A stretch of 41,980 nt of DNA from Bacteroidota bacterium (lineage in GTDB: Bacteria; Bacteroidota; Bacteroidia; Bacteroidales; CG2-30-32-10), in assembly GCA_013377115.1 (NCBI GenBank), contig JACAAW010000012.1:1-41980 (forward strand). Direction: 5' to 3'. Every line of letters starts with the position of its first letter. Position 1 is the stretch's first letter. The notes under the pieces were generated by a model. It worked only from the letters and a program-made list of their open reading frames with translations. It had not been told where the DNA came from and made no database searches. A program made the translations under genes and the position numbers. Below, piece after piece: positions 1-10,609 of this stretch.

Positions 1-41
1 CCTTTCAAAACAACAAAGGGTTAACCAACAAAATATAAGGG

Positions 42-125
42 TCACTGAGCCGATCACTGAGCGGAGTCGAAGTGGAGCCGAGGTGCCCACCAACGAAATA
101 TCAACGGTAGTTTCGACTCCGCTCA
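42..125. repeat. Intergenic repeat: 12-bp tandem TCACTGAGC(C/G)GA x2 and an exact 14-bp inverted repeat TGAGCGGAGTCGAA (58-71) / TTCGACTCCGCTCA (112-125)
   Basis: Direct reading; the arms are exact reverse complements separated by 40 nt. Confidence 0.8.
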
Positions 126-229
126 ACCACCGGACATCTTCAAATCACCCTGTAACCAATTACTTTGTCACCCTGTCACCAATAACAAATCACAAATTCA
201 CAAATTGTCAACCTCACAACTTCACAAAT

Positions 230-284
230 GTATTGATGGTATATGGATGGTGTATAGATAGTGTATGAGGAGTGTATGAAATGA
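230..284. repeat. Degenerate tandem array, 5 units of exactly 11 bp (GTATTGATGGT ATATGGATGGT GTATAGATAGT GTATGAGGAGT GTATGAAATGA)
   Basis: Direct reading; no indels between units. Confidence 0.8.
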
Positions 285-458
285 GTACCAAAACTTCCAA
301 TTGCAAAATCAGATAATAATGATCATAAAAGCTTCAGCAAACGATAATAAACAAAGGCATTTGGACGAAAAAACAGTCAAAAAATAATCATTTCAACATA
401 TTTAATCCTGTCAAATCAAACCACTTTGTCTAAAAAATTTGGAAGTAATAAAAAAGCT

Positions 459-1457
459 TTATTTCTTTTCTTTATCTGGAGCCTTATAAGGATCTTTCTT
501 CGAGCTCTTACCAAATAAAGAAAAATGAACATAACGCTTTGGATGCAGTTTTACATCCAACAACAATTCGTCAAGTTCTTTCGAAGCTGATTTCAAATTA
601 TTGTAAAGCGAATCATTATTTAAAAGCAAGGATATAGAACCCGTACCATTATTAATTTTATTGGTAATTTGAGAGAATTGCTCCAATGCATTATCCGCTT
701 TCTTAATGGTTTTCGAAATATTTGCTTTTGCCAACGAATCACTTATTGCAGAGAAATTATTTAAAATGGTGGTAATTTTTTGGTTATTATCTTTCAAATT
801 TCTGGTCAATGACTCAACATTTCCAATAATTGCAGCCAGCCTATTTTTTTGTGTACTTACCAAGGTATCAATATTATAGGTAAAATGTTTCAAGTTATCT
901 AAAGTAAATTTAATATTCTCGAAACTCTTGGCTAAATTATCGCGGGTTTCTTTATTAAATACATATTGAATAACGGCCATTACCGAATCCATAGAAAGTA
1001 ACAAACTCTCCGCTTTTTTCTTGAAGGGTAAAATCTGTTTGCTCACCTCATCCTGCAAACTTCCTTGAATTCCTGATAATAAAGTATCTCCGCTATTGGC
1101 AAAACTTGTTGAATTTCCAAGTTTCAATTCAATAGCTTTGGAGCCAAGTAAATCAGAACTAACAATTTTTGCTATGGTATTTTTTGGTATGTTGATTTCA
1201 TTGTACATTGCAATTCGTACAACAATTTTTCCATTGGTTGGTGATAAAAAATACATTTTGTCAACCTGTCCAACTTTAAATCCATTAACCAAAACTGGGT
1301 TGGCCTCAGTTAATCCGTCAATTTGCTCATAAATTGCATAAAACTCCCTTTGCGAAGTAAATACATTTTTCCCTCTTAGGAAATTAAAACCCCAAAAAAG
1401 CAAGGCCAATGCAACAGTAACAATAATCCCTATTTTAACTTCACGCTTAATTTTCAA
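459..1457 (-). CDS. MCE/MlaD family protein (lipid transport periplasmic component)
   Basis: N-terminal TM followed by an MCE-domain-like segment (YAIYEQIDGLTEANPVLVNGFKVGQVDKM...), coiled-coil C-terminal half. Confidence 0.9.
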   Translation of the reverse strand: MKIKREVKIGIIVTVALALLFWGFNFLRGKNVFTSQREFYAIYEQIDGLTEANPVLVNGFKVGQVDKMYFLSPTNGKIVVRIAMYNEINIPKNTIAKIVSSDLLGSKAIELKLGNSTSFANSGDTLLSGIQGSLQDEVSKQILPFKKKAESLLLSMDSVMAVIQYVFNKETRDNLAKSFENIKFTLDNLKHFTYNIDTLVSTQKNRLAAIIGNVESLTRNLKDNNQKITTILNNFSAISDSLAKANISKTIKKADNALEQFSQITNKINNGTGSISLLLNNDSLYNNLKSASKELDELLLDVKLHPKRYVHFSLFGKSSKKDPYKAPDKEKK

Positions 1458-1486
1458 AACACTATAATTTTATATATGCAAATTTA

Positions 1487-2710
1487 TTACTTTTTTTGAT
1501 GCTTTTTAGCTTCTTCAACAGAAATTCTTTCACCATTGTAAAAACCAATGACAAAAGCATCTTTATACCCTTTTTTTACCATTTCACTCAAAAGTTGATT
1601 TGCCGAGCTCAGGCTTTGTTCATCCCCAACAGTAAATTTATACGAACCTTTATGGAAATACACGTTCACATTTTGCAATCCTTTAAAATCCGAAGAATTT
1701 GTTGATTTTTTTGTAGGTGATGTGGCAAATTGTACTCGATAAGTGGCAATATCAGACGAAGGATTGGTATTGGTATTATTATTCTCGTTATTGTTCTGAT
1801 TTACATCTTCGTTTTGTTTAACCACATTGTTATACTTAACTGTGGTCGTTCCTTTCTCAACTTCTTTTTTATACTCCGAAAAAGCATTGAAAATACAAGA
1901 TGCAATCAAGTCTTGTCCCAACGAAGAAGTGATAATTCCTTCATCTTTTTGATTACTCAAAAACCCTGTCTCAATAAGAACTCCAGGAACTGTGGTTTTG
2001 TATAGCACTAAAAAACCAGCTTGTTTAACGCCCCTGTCGGTCATTCCTGTTTGCAACATATAATTCTGAACTTTCGAAGCAAAACTCAAACTCTGGTCAA
2101 GGTGTGCATTTTGATACAATGAAAATATAATATTGGCTTCCGAAGAATTGGGATCAAATCCATCATATTTCGCAGAATAATTTTCTTCCATTAAAATTGA
2201 AGAGTTTTCCTTTTTAGAAACGTCGATATTGGCTTGAGATTTATTCAAACCCATCACATAAGTTTCGAAACCATCGGGGTTTGAAGAAGGATTGGCATTG
2301 CAATGAATGGAAATAAACAAGTCGGCTTTATTTTCATTGGCAATTTGTGCTCTTTTATACAATTCGATAAATTCATCGGTTTTTCGGGTGTAAATCACCG
2401 AAATTTCAGGAAAATTCTTTTGAATATACCCACCCAATTTTAATGCTATTGAAAGCGCTACATCTTTCTCTTTGCTCTTTGAAGTGACGCATCCGGGGTC
2501 ATGTCCGCCATGGCCTGCATCAATTACAACTTTCGTAATTCCATATTTATTGAAACCAAAACTATTAAAAGATGTTAAAAAGAAAATTGAAATTATACCA
2601 AAAATTGCAGTTAATCGTTTCACCTTAACAAGTATTTTAGTTAGTTTTGCTCTTTTAAAAGAATAAGAATTTTTACAAAAATAATACATATTAAATTGTC
2701 CGCCAAACAA
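1487..2710 (-). CDS. N-acetylmuramoyl-L-alanine amidase (Amidase_3)
   Basis: VVIDAGHGGHDPGC, SIHCNA, GVLIETGFLSN motifs. The ORF-track start is TTG; a GTG at 2623 giving MKRLTAIFGIISIFFLTSFNSFG (a good signal peptide) is a more likely start. Confidence 0.9.
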   Translation of the reverse strand: MFGGQFNMYYFCKNSYSFKRAKLTKILVKVKRLTAIFGIISIFFLTSFNSFGFNKYGITKVVIDAGHGGHDPGCVTSKSKEKDVALSIALKLGGYIQKNFPEISVIYTRKTDEFIELYKRAQIANENKADLFISIHCNANPSSNPDGFETYVMGLNKSQANIDVSKKENSSILMEENYSAKYDGFDPNSSEANIIFSLYQNAHLDQSLSFASKVQNYMLQTGMTDRGVKQAGFLVLYKTTVPGVLIETGFLSNQKDEGIITSSLGQDLIASCIFNAFSEYKKEVEKGTTTVKYNNVVKQNEDVNQNNNENNNTNTNPSSDIATYRVQFATSPTKKSTNSSDFKGLQNVNVYFHKGSYKFTVGDEQSLSSANQLLSEMVKKGYKDAFVIGFYNGERISVEEAKKHQKK

Positions 2711-5296
2711 GTTACGAATCTTTTTTCAATAGCCATAATGTTTTTGCTATTTTCAAGCAGTGCTATTGGACAAAATTTAGCTTCAAAAGACAGCTTGGCA
2801 TCTAAACCTATTACTGATAGTTTGTCCGTAAAAAAAGACTCTACAGTAAAAACCATTCCAAAAAAATCAAAATTCGCATTTTCCTCAAAAGTAGAATACA
2901 CAGCAAAAGATTCCATTCGTTTTGATATTGTTGCCCAGAAAGTTTATTTGTATGGAAGTGCCGAAATTAAATACGAAAACATCAATTTAAAAGCTTCCTA
3001 CGTTGAAATTTCATTTCAGGACAATCAGATTTTTGCCAAAGGAACCGAGGATTCTTTAGGTAAAAAAATTGGCGAACCTATTTTCAGTGAAGGCTCTCAA
3101 ACTTTCAATTCAAAAGAAATTACCTATAATTTTCAAACAAAAAAAGGTTTAATTAAACAAGTAATTACAAAACAAGGCGAAAATTTTTTACATGGAACTA
3201 CTGTAAAAAGACTACCATCAGAAGAGGTAAATATTAAAAACGGGCAATTCACCACTTGCGATTTAGAGCATCCGCATTATTCAATAAAATTTGGGAAGGC
3301 AAAAGTTATTCCCGACAATAAAATTGTAACCGGTCCGGCTTACCTGGTTATCGAAGACATTCCAACACCAGTTGCACTTCCCTTTGGCTTTTTCCCAAAC
3401 AAAAAAGGACAAAGATCCGGAATTTTGATGCCAACTTACGGCGAATCCGATGCCAGAGGGTTTTATTTAGAAAACGGTGGCTATTACTTTGGAATAAACG
3501 ATTATTTAGACTTGGCGCTTCGTGCTGGTATTTTCTCAAGAGGAAGTTGGTCGGCCAGTGCTTCTTCAAACTATAATTATAAATACCATTATAGCGGAAA
3601 TGTAAATCTTTCTTACGCAGTTAACGTTATTGGAGAAAAAGGCTTGCCTGGTTACAATAAATTACCAGATTTTAAAGTCCTTTGGACGCATACACAGAGC
3701 CCCAAAGCTCGCCCAAACAGTCGTTTTTCTGCAAATGTAAATGCCGCAAGCAACACTTATAATCAATACAATCCAAGTAGCACTCAGGATTATATCACCA
3801 ATACCCTTTCTTCAAATATTTCTTATTCCACCACAATTGCCAATAGTTTAAATTTAAGCATGAATTTGGGGCATTCTCAGAACACTTTAACAAAAAATGT
3901 CACCGTTACATTGCCAACCATCGAACTTTCGGCAAATCGCTTCTATCCATTTCGAAAAAGAGAAAAAGTGGGCGCTCTCAAATGGTATGATAATATCAGC
4001 GTTGGATACAATATGAACTTAAAAAACACATTAAGCACACCAGATTCTTTATTATTCACTTCTGAATCTCTAAACCGATTCTCTAATGGGATGAATCATA
4101 CAGTTCCTATTTCGAGCACGATTAAATTATTGAAATATTTCAACATGACCAATTCAATCAATTTGAATGAAAGTTGGTATTTAAAAAGCATCGAAAAACA
4201 TTGGTCCAATACTTATCTTACCCCAAACGATACCAGTTATTTAAGGATTGATACCATTAACGGATTTAAAGCGGCTCATAACTTTAGTTTCAACTCTTCA
4301 ATTAGCACCAGATTGTACGGAATGATTCAATTTAAAAGAGGCCCGATAAAAGCAATCAGACACGTATTATCGCCAAGTGTTGGTTTTAATTATGCTCCCG
4401 ATTTTAGCAAACAATTTTGGGGATTTTATAAATACTATGCTGATTCCACTTACAATCCTCAGCTAAATAATCTCAAAAAGTATTCAATTTTTGAACAATC
4501 GCTTTACGGAAGTCCTCCTGGTGCGGAATCTGGAAATATTTCTTTCGCCATTACCAATAATTTAGAAATGAAAGTCAGAAGTAAAAAAGACACCATTTCT
4601 GGAACGAAAAAAATAGCTCTAATTGAAAACTTCACCATCAGTGCTGGTTATGATATTGCCAAGGACACTTGTAATTGGTCACTTATAAGCATGTCTGGAA
4701 AAACCAAATTATTTCAAAATCTTGATTTAAATTACCGTGGTGTTTGGGATCCATACGTTCATAATAGCGCTGGAACCAGAATCAATGTTTACGAATGGAA
4801 TCAGAACAAACGCATAGCAAGTTTGCAAAACACAAGCTGGCAAGCTAGTTTTAGCTATAGTCTTCAATCAAAAAAAGCGAAAAAAGGCACTACTGAAAAA
4901 GGTTCGGAACAAGAACGGAATATGATTGAATCAAATTACAACGATTATGTAGATTTTAATATTCCATGGAGTTTCAATTTCAATTACAATTTCTCATTCT
5001 ATAATGATTATAAAAGCGTTAACGTAACAAATACAATAATTCAAACGCTTTCGTTTAGGGGTGATATCAATATCACACCCAAATGGAAAATTGGTTTTTA
5101 TTCAGGATATGATTTTACAAATAAACAATTATCACCTACCTCGGTTGATATATATAGGGATTTACATTGCTGGGAAATTCGCTTTAACTGGATTCCAATT
5201 GGAGCCAGAAAAAGTTATAATATGACTATCGGAATAAAATCGGCTGTTCTTCAAGATTTAAAACTGACAAAGAAAAAGGATTGGAGAGATTATTAA
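2696..5296 (+). CDS. lptD: LptD/OstA-like outer membrane protein (LPS assembly)
   Basis: OstA-like N-terminal domain (AEIKYENINLKASYVEISFQDNQIFAKG) followed by a large beta-barrel; divergent from the amidase gene. The ORF start is TTG. Confidence 0.8.
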   Translation: MSAKQVTNLFSIAIMFLLFSSSAIGQNLASKDSLASKPITDSLSVKKDSTVKTIPKKSKFAFSSKVEYTAKDSIRFDIVAQKVYLYGSAEIKYENINLKASYVEISFQDNQIFAKGTEDSLGKKIGEPIFSEGSQTFNSKEITYNFQTKKGLIKQVITKQGENFLHGTTVKRLPSEEVNIKNGQFTTCDLEHPHYSIKFGKAKVIPDNKIVTGPAYLVIEDIPTPVALPFGFFPNKKGQRSGILMPTYGESDARGFYLENGGYYFGINDYLDLALRAGIFSRGSWSASASSNYNYKYHYSGNVNLSYAVNVIGEKGLPGYNKLPDFKVLWTHTQSPKARPNSRFSANVNAASNTYNQYNPSSTQDYITNTLSSNISYSTTIANSLNLSMNLGHSQNTLTKNVTVTLPTIELSANRFYPFRKREKVGALKWYDNISVGYNMNLKNTLSTPDSLLFTSESLNRFSNGMNHTVPISSTIKLLKYFNMTNSINLNESWYLKSIEKHWSNTYLTPNDTSYLRIDTINGFKAAHNFSFNSSISTRLYGMIQFKRGPIKAIRHVLSPSVGFNYAPDFSKQFWGFYKYYADSTYNPQLNNLKKYSIFEQSLYGSPPGAESGNISFAITNNLEMKVRSKKDTISGTKKIALIENFTISAGYDIAKDTCNWSLISMSGKTKLFQNLDLNYRGVWDPYVHNSAGTRINVYEWNQNKRIASLQNTSWQASFSYSLQSKKAKKGTTEKGSEQERNMIESNYNDYVDFNIPWSFNFNYNFSFYNDYKSVNVTNTIIQTLSFRGDINITPKWKIGFYSGYDFTNKQLSPTSVDIYRDLHCWEIRFNWIPIGARKSYNMTIGIKSAVLQDLKLTKKKDWRDY

Positions 5297-5297
5297 A

Positions 5298-5330
5298 AAA
5301 ACCTTGTAACCAGCTCAATTACAAGGTTTT
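5298..5330 (-). terminator. 12-bp-stem hairpin terminator, probably bidirectional (tRNA-Gln on - / lptD on +)
   Basis: AAAACCTTGTAA (5298-5309) / TTACAAGGTTTT (5319-5330), with a T-run in the minus-strand direction. Confidence 0.75.
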
Positions 5331-5333
5331 GTG

Positions 5334-5406
5334 TTGTCCGACTAGGGTTCGAACCTAGAGTCTACAGATCCAGAGACTGTCGTGTTGCCAATTACACTAT
5401 CGGACA
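5334..5406 (-). tRNA. tRNA-Gln(CTG)
   Basis: Minus strand TGTCCGA-TA-GTGT..ACAC-G-ACAGT-CTCTGGA-TCTGT-AGACT-CTAGG-TTCGAAC-CCTAG-TCGGACA: cloverleaf with anticodon CTG; one T-T mismatch at the bottom of the anticodon stem. Confidence 0.93.
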
Positions 5407-5416
5407 ATTATGTGTG

Positions 5417-5424
5417 CAAATTTA
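5417..5424 (-). promoter_or_regulatory. Bacteroidetes-type -7 element TAAATTTG upstream of tRNA-Gln
   Basis: Matches TAnnTTTG on the minus strand, 10 bp before the tRNA 5' end; no clear -33 TTTG seen. Confidence 0.45.
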
Positions 5425-5470
5425 TTAAACTTTTATTGAGTAGCTATAAATTATTTCGAAAAAATTTCAT

Positions 5471-6841
5471 TTATCCAAAAAGCATCGAAAACACTTCTTC
5501 TATTTTACGAACAGGAGTAATCGCAATTTTATAGTTTGAAGTGTCAAGCCCCTTTTTATTATATTTCGAAATAAATATTTGTTCAAAACCTAATTTTTCG
5601 GCTTCAGAAATTCTTTGTTCAACGCGGTTCACAGGTCTTATTTCTCCCGACAATCCAACTTCCGCAGCAAAACAAACTTTTGAATCAATAGGAATGTCTT
5701 CGTTAGATGAAAGTACAGCGCAAACTACTCCTAAATCAATTGCTGGATCGTCAACTTTAATTCCACCAGCTATATTTAAAAAAACATCTTTTGCGCCTAA
5801 TTTAAATCCACATCTTTTTTCTAAAACAGCCAAAAGCATACTCAATCTTCGTAAATCAAAACCTGTGGAAGATCTTTGAGGGTTTCCATAGGCGGCAGTA
5901 CTCACCAAAGCTTGTGTTTCAATTAATATTGGTCGCAAACCTTCAATTGTAGCTGAAATGGCAACACCACTCAATTGTTCGTCGCGTTGAGAAATTAAAA
6001 GTTCGGATGGATTCGAAACCTCTCTTAATCCAGTGTTTTGCATTTCATAAATTCCAAGTTCGGAGGTAGAACCAAAACGATTCTTCATTGACCTTAAAAT
6101 ACGATAGCCGTGATTTCTGTCGCCTTCAAATTGCAAGACTGCATCAACCATATGCTCCAATACTTTTGGTCCTGCTAAACTGCCATCTTTTGTAATATGA
6201 CCAATCAGAAATACTGGAGTTGAAGTTTCTTTTGCAAAGCGATTTAATTCAGTAGTGCATTCTCTGATTTGTGAAACACTTCCTGCCGAAGACTCGATAC
6301 TTGCAGTGGATAAGGTTTGAATTGAATCAATAATTACAATGTCAGGATTTAATTGTTCAATATGCCTGAAAATATTTTGTGTAGTGGTTTCTGTTAAAAC
6401 AAAAAGCTCCGTATTCAAGGTGCCAATGCGTTCAGCGCGCATTTTAATTTGCATTTCACTCTCTTCACCAGAAACGTAAAGAATCTTTAGTTTTTTCATT
6501 TTCAAACCCACTTGCAGCATCAAAGTAGATTTTCCTATTCCGGGTTCGCCACCAATTAAAATCAAGGAACCAGGTACAATGCCACCTCCCAGAACTCTGT
6601 TTAATTCTTCATCATAGGAATTGATTCGCTGTTCTTCAGAGATTTGAATTTCAGAAATAAGATGAGGTTTGGCTACACGTTTTACAGAAGAAGCGCTTTC
6701 CCATTGTTTGCTATCATCAGCCTTTTGAATTACTTCTTCAACGTAGGTATTCCATTCATTGCATGAAGGGCAATTGCCTATCCATTTTGCCGATTGTGTA
6801 CCACAATTTTGGCAAAAATAGGCTGTTTTAAGTTTAGCCAT
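5471..6841 (-). CDS. radA: DNA repair protein RadA
   Basis: N-terminal zinc finger CxxC..CxxC, Walker A GGEPGIGKST, KNRFG motif, Lon-like C-terminal domain. Confidence 0.97.
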   Translation of the reverse strand: MAKLKTAYFCQNCGTQSAKWIGNCPSCNEWNTYVEEVIQKADDSKQWESASSVKRVAKPHLISEIQISEEQRINSYDEELNRVLGGGIVPGSLILIGGEPGIGKSTLMLQVGLKMKKLKILYVSGEESEMQIKMRAERIGTLNTELFVLTETTTQNIFRHIEQLNPDIVIIDSIQTLSTASIESSAGSVSQIRECTTELNRFAKETSTPVFLIGHITKDGSLAGPKVLEHMVDAVLQFEGDRNHGYRILRSMKNRFGSTSELGIYEMQNTGLREVSNPSELLISQRDEQLSGVAISATIEGLRPILIETQALVSTAAYGNPQRSSTGFDLRRLSMLLAVLEKRCGFKLGAKDVFLNIAGGIKVDDPAIDLGVVCAVLSSNEDIPIDSKVCFAAEVGLSGEIRPVNRVEQRISEAEKLGFEQIFISKYNKKGLDTSNYKIAITPVRKIEEVFSMLFG

Positions 6842-6865
6842 TAAGTAAAAGTAAAAAGAAGTAAA

Positions 6866-7279
6866 CTATTGAAGTTTGGTAAATTCGATTGTGTAAAGAC
6901 CATGACCATTGGGGCCAGGCAAAACAATAACCAGCTTGTCTTTTTTCAGAGTAATTATTTGCCAGGTTCCAACATAATAAGATTTGCCACTGAACCCACT
7001 TAATTTCATTTCTGTTTTATCAATTTTTGCAAGAATCTCGTAAGAACCTTTATCAGTAGGAATAAACTCATCATTTGAATTACGATTGGAAACTGTTAAT
7101 GTCCTATCAGAATTAAAAAGCCATTGTTCATTAATGATTCCATTTTCATCAACAACGTTTACCTTATTCCAAGTTCCTTCAATTTTAGAATATTTATTTT
7201 TGGCACATCCTCCAATTAATGCAATGAATAAAACAAAAACTGCAATTGTGGTTATTTTAAGTATTGATTTTTGATTCAT
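6866..7279 (-). CDS. Lipocalin-like lipoprotein, function unknown
   Basis: Lipobox ALIGGC; IEGTWNKVNVVDENG... typical of Bacteroidetes lipocalin-like proteins. Confidence 0.65.
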   Translation of the reverse strand: MNQKSILKITTIAVFVLFIALIGGCAKNKYSKIEGTWNKVNVVDENGIINEQWLFNSDRTLTVSNRNSNDEFIPTDKGSYEILAKIDKTEMKLSGFSGKSYYVGTWQIITLKKDKLVIVLPGPNGHGLYTIEFTKLQ

Positions 7280-7367
7280 AGGGGGTTAATTTTAACAAAC
7301 AAAGATATTAAAAAAATTTAAAATTGCAATTTTTCTCCGTTTTTTTGAAAAAAAAATCCGTTAAGAA

Positions 7368-9065
7368 TTATTTATTTTTATTCCAAGAATCTCTAAGAGA
7401 AACGGTTCTATTAAAAACCAATTTGCTTTCAACAGAATCTTTATCCACGCAAAAATAACCTATTCTTTCAAATTGAAATTTCTGATCGAGTTTAGAACCC
7501 ATCAAAAATGGTTCAACAAATGCAGTAATTTTCTCCAAGGAATTATTATTTAAATTTACTTTATAATCCACTCCTTCTTCAACATTTTCAGGAAATTCGT
7601 TTACAAATAATCTATCATATAATCGAACTTCAGCTTCTACAGCAGTCTCAGCAGCAACCCAATGAATTGTTCCCTGAACTTTTCTTCCATCAGGAGAGGA
7701 ACCACCTTTTGTTGCAGGATCATAAGTGCAATGTAATTCCAATATTTCGCCAGTATTTTCATCTTTAATAACGCTATTACAAGTAATATAATAGGCATAC
7801 CTTAAACGAACTTCAGCGCCTGGAGAAAGTCTGAAATATTTTTTTGGAGCATCTTCCATAAAATCATCTTTCTCAATATAAATTACTTTTGAGAAGGGAA
7901 CTTTTCTGGAACCCATCGTTTCATCTTCAGGATTGTTAATGGCATCAAGCTCTTCTGTTTGATTCTCTGGATAATTGTCAATTACCACTTTTAATGGACG
8001 CAAAACCGCCATTACCCGCATGGCTTTTTTATTCAAATCCTCTCGAACACAATGCTCCAAAAGTGCAACATCAATAACATTATCTCGTTTTGCAACACCA
8101 ATCGTTTCGGCAAAATTCCTGATTGATTCAGGTGTAAACCCTCTTCTCCTCAAACCACAAATTGTAGGCATTCGTGGATCATCCCAGCCATTAACCAAAC
8201 CTTCCTGAACCAATTGCAAAAGTTTTCTTTTGCTCATTACGGTGTAGTTGAGATTCAATCGGGCAAATTCAATCTGTTGTGGGGCAAAAATCCCAAGTTC
8301 TTTAACAAACCAGTCGTATAAAGGACGGTGCACTTCAAATTCTAAAGTACAAATTGAATGCGTAATTTTCTCAATAGAATCTGATTGACCATGCGCAAAA
8401 TCGTACATCGGATAAATGCACCATTGGTTTCCGGTTCTATGATGTTCTGTATGAAGAATTCTATATAAAATAGGATCTCTCATATGCATATTTGGAGATG
8501 CCATGTCAATTTTTGCTCTCAATACTTTTACTCCATCGGCGAATTCCCCAGCACGCATTCTTTGAAACAAATCAAGGTTTTCCTCAACTGTTCGGTTTCT
8601 ATAAGGGCTTTCTGTTCCAGGTTTTGTTGGAGTTCCTCGATTACTACCAATTTCTTCGGCCGTCATATCGCAAACATATGCCTTTCCTTTTTTTATTAAA
8701 TCAACTGCATATTGAAATATCTGTTCAAAATAATCAGAAGCATAATACATTCTATCTCCCCAATCAAACCCAAGCCATTTTACATCTTCTTGAATTGAGT
8801 CAACATATTCTACATCTTCTTTTACAGGATTGGTATCGTCGAAACGCAAATTGCATAAACCATTATATTTTGCAGCAGTACCAAAATTTAAACAAATTGA
8901 TTTGGCATGACCAATATGAAGATATCCATTTGGTTCCGGAGGAAACCTTGTATGAACACGGCTTTCATTTTTATTGTTTTTAATATCTTCCTCAATAATG
9001 GCATGAATAAAATTTAACGGGGTTTTCACCTCGTTTTGAGGATTATTATTGTTCTCGTTTCCCAT
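7368..9065 (-). CDS. glnS: Glutaminyl-tRNA synthetase
   Basis: [29 protein letters not shown] and MSKRKL motifs. Confidence 0.97.
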   Translation of the reverse strand: MGNENNNNPQNEVKTPLNFIHAIIEEDIKNNKNESRVHTRFPPEPNGYLHIGHAKSICLNFGTAAKYNGLCNLRFDDTNPVKEDVEYVDSIQEDVKWLGFDWGDRMYYASDYFEQIFQYAVDLIKKGKAYVCDMTAEEIGSNRGTPTKPGTESPYRNRTVEENLDLFQRMRAGEFADGVKVLRAKIDMASPNMHMRDPILYRILHTEHHRTGNQWCIYPMYDFAHGQSDSIEKITHSICTLEFEVHRPLYDWFVKELGIFAPQQIEFARLNLNYTVMSKRKLLQLVQEGLVNGWDDPRMPTICGLRRRGFTPESIRNFAETIGVAKRDNVIDVALLEHCVREDLNKKAMRVMAVLRPLKVVIDNYPENQTEELDAINNPEDETMGSRKVPFSKVIYIEKDDFMEDAPKKYFRLSPGAEVRLRYAYYITCNSVIKDENTGEILELHCTYDPATKGGSSPDGRKVQGTIHWVAAETAVEAEVRLYDRLFVNEFPENVEEGVDYKVNLNNNSLEKITAFVEPFLMGSKLDQKFQFERIGYFCVDKDSVESKLVFNRTVSLRDSWNKNK

Positions 9066-9202
9066 GGTTCTTTTTTTGAAATTATCGGCTTATTATCTGC
9101 AAAAATAATAAATCTGAATGATTAATTTTTAGGAAATTAATTGATTCCTCATTTTTTATTGTAAAACAGAACTCAAATTAGAACAATTGCTCTAATGAAA
9201 AA

Positions 9203-10117
9203 TTATACTCGAGTATTTCGGTTGGCATCTCTTGCTTCAATAAAAATTTCTTCGATTTGATCGTTTATTTTTAAAATATCGAGTTTTATTTCTTCGATTG
9301 AGTCTTCCACCTCGCTACTCGTTAGTTTTTCAATAAAATCTAAGGAAAGAATAATGATGTATTTTTTTCCCATAGCCATGGTAGCAAGTCGATTGATGTG
9401 TTTAATATTTCTATCTTTTGCAACAATGGCTTTTATTTGATTATGATCCTCGCGCGACATACCTTCTCCAATAATTAAGTTTCTTAATTCATTTGCCAAA
9501 ATAACGGAAACAACCGCCAAAATTAATCCAATGCAAATACTGCCAAAACCATCAAAAATAGGATCTACGGTTGAAGCCAAAATCATAAAAACAAAGGCCA
9601 TAATTAATCCCAATAAGGCGGCTGCATCTTCAAGTAAAATTACAATTAAACTGGTGTCAACGGACTTTACAATTCCTTTATACAAACTTCCTTTGGTTGT
9701 TTTTTTAAATTCTATGAATGCAACTCTAAAAGAATTTCCTTCAATGATAATCGCAGCTCCTAAAATCACCAATGACCAACTAAGATAATGAATTGGTTCT
9801 GGGTTCATGACTTTATGGATTCCTTCGTAAATCGAAAATACAGCACCTCCACAAAACAATAGTACCGCTACCATAAAACCCCAGAAATATTCTTCGCGTC
9901 CATGACCAAAAGGATGCATCTCATCTCTTGGTTTTGCGGCCCGACTGCTTCCAATCAACAGAAATATTTGATTGAAACAATCCGCAACACTATGAATTGC
10001 CTCTGCAAGCATGGAAGTACTTGTAGTAAAAAAAGCCGCAATAAATTTTAGGATGGCAATTGCAGCGTTTCCAGCCAATGCAAAGAACACTGCTTTGCGA
10101 GTATTTGATTTACTCAT
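9203..10117 (-). CDS. Cation diffusion facilitator (CDF) family transporter
   Basis: AEAIHSVADCFNQ, HPFGHGREEYFWGF, multiple TM segments. Confidence 0.9.
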   Translation of the reverse strand: MSKSNTRKAVFFALAGNAAIAILKFIAAFFTTSTSMLAEAIHSVADCFNQIFLLIGSSRAAKPRDEMHPFGHGREEYFWGFMVAVLLFCGGAVFSIYEGIHKVMNPEPIHYLSWSLVILGAAIIIEGNSFRVAFIEFKKTTKGSLYKGIVKSVDTSLIVILLEDAAALLGLIMAFVFMILASTVDPIFDGFGSICIGLILAVVSVILANELRNLIIGEGMSREDHNQIKAIVAKDRNIKHINRLATMAMGKKYIIILSLDFIEKLTSSEVEDSIEEIKLDILKINDQIEEIFIEARDANRNTRV

Positions 10118-10224
10118 TGATAAATAAAATTGGTTTTAATTAAAATGCAAAAGTAATCAATTATTGAATTTAAATTTTACATTCACAAGTTCTTCAAATT
10201 CCATATTGGGAAAAAAATTTTACT

Positions 10225-10232
10225 TAATTTTG
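10225..10232 (+). promoter_or_regulatory. -7 element TAATTTTG upstream of folB
   Basis: Matches TAnnTTTG, 20 bp before the ATG; TTG at 10206-10208. Confidence 0.45.
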
Positions 10233-10252
10233 CTTCACTAAAAATATACAAA

Positions 10253-10609
10253 ATGGGATTAATCCAAATTGAAGGAATGGAATTTTTTGCTTACCACGGT
10301 TGTTTTTCCGAAGAGCAAATAATTGGGAATAAATTTATTGTCGATATTGATTTAGAAATAGAAACTTCCAAGGCAGAGATATCAGATGATTTGTCAGAAA
10401 CTGTCAATTATCAAGCAGTTTACAATTTGACAAAAGTCGAAATTGAAAAAAAATCCTATTTGTTAGAACATATTGCAAAAAGAATTACGGATTCTATTAT
10501 TTCAAATTTCGGACAAACACAATCTTTAAAAGTAAGAATTTCAAAAATAAATCCACCACTTGGAGGAAAAATTGAAAAAGTGAGTTTCACAAAAACGTAT
10601 AAAAAATAA
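10253..10609 (+). CDS. folB: Dihydroneopterin aldolase
   Basis: IQIEGMEFFAYHGCFSEEQIIGNKFIVDIDLE..., LEHIAKRI, PPLGGKIEKVSF. Confidence 0.95.
   Translation: MGLIQIEGMEFFAYHGCFSEEQIIGNKFIVDIDLEIETSKAEISDDLSETVNYQAVYNLTKVEIEKKSYLLEHIAKRITDSIISNFGQTQSLKVRISKINPPLGGKIEKVSFTKTYKK

Noticed and set aside
83-268. 61-aa ORF
   Set aside because: Runs through inverted-repeat and tandem-repeat DNA; translation is low complexity and not protein-like.
2641-2916. 91-aa minus-strand ORF overlapping the amidase and lptD starts
   Set aside because: Lies mostly antisense to the lptD 5' end; better explained by lptD and the amidase.
8492-8983. 163-aa plus-strand ORF
   Set aside because: Antisense to glnS with low-complexity translation; a shadow ORF of a certain gene.
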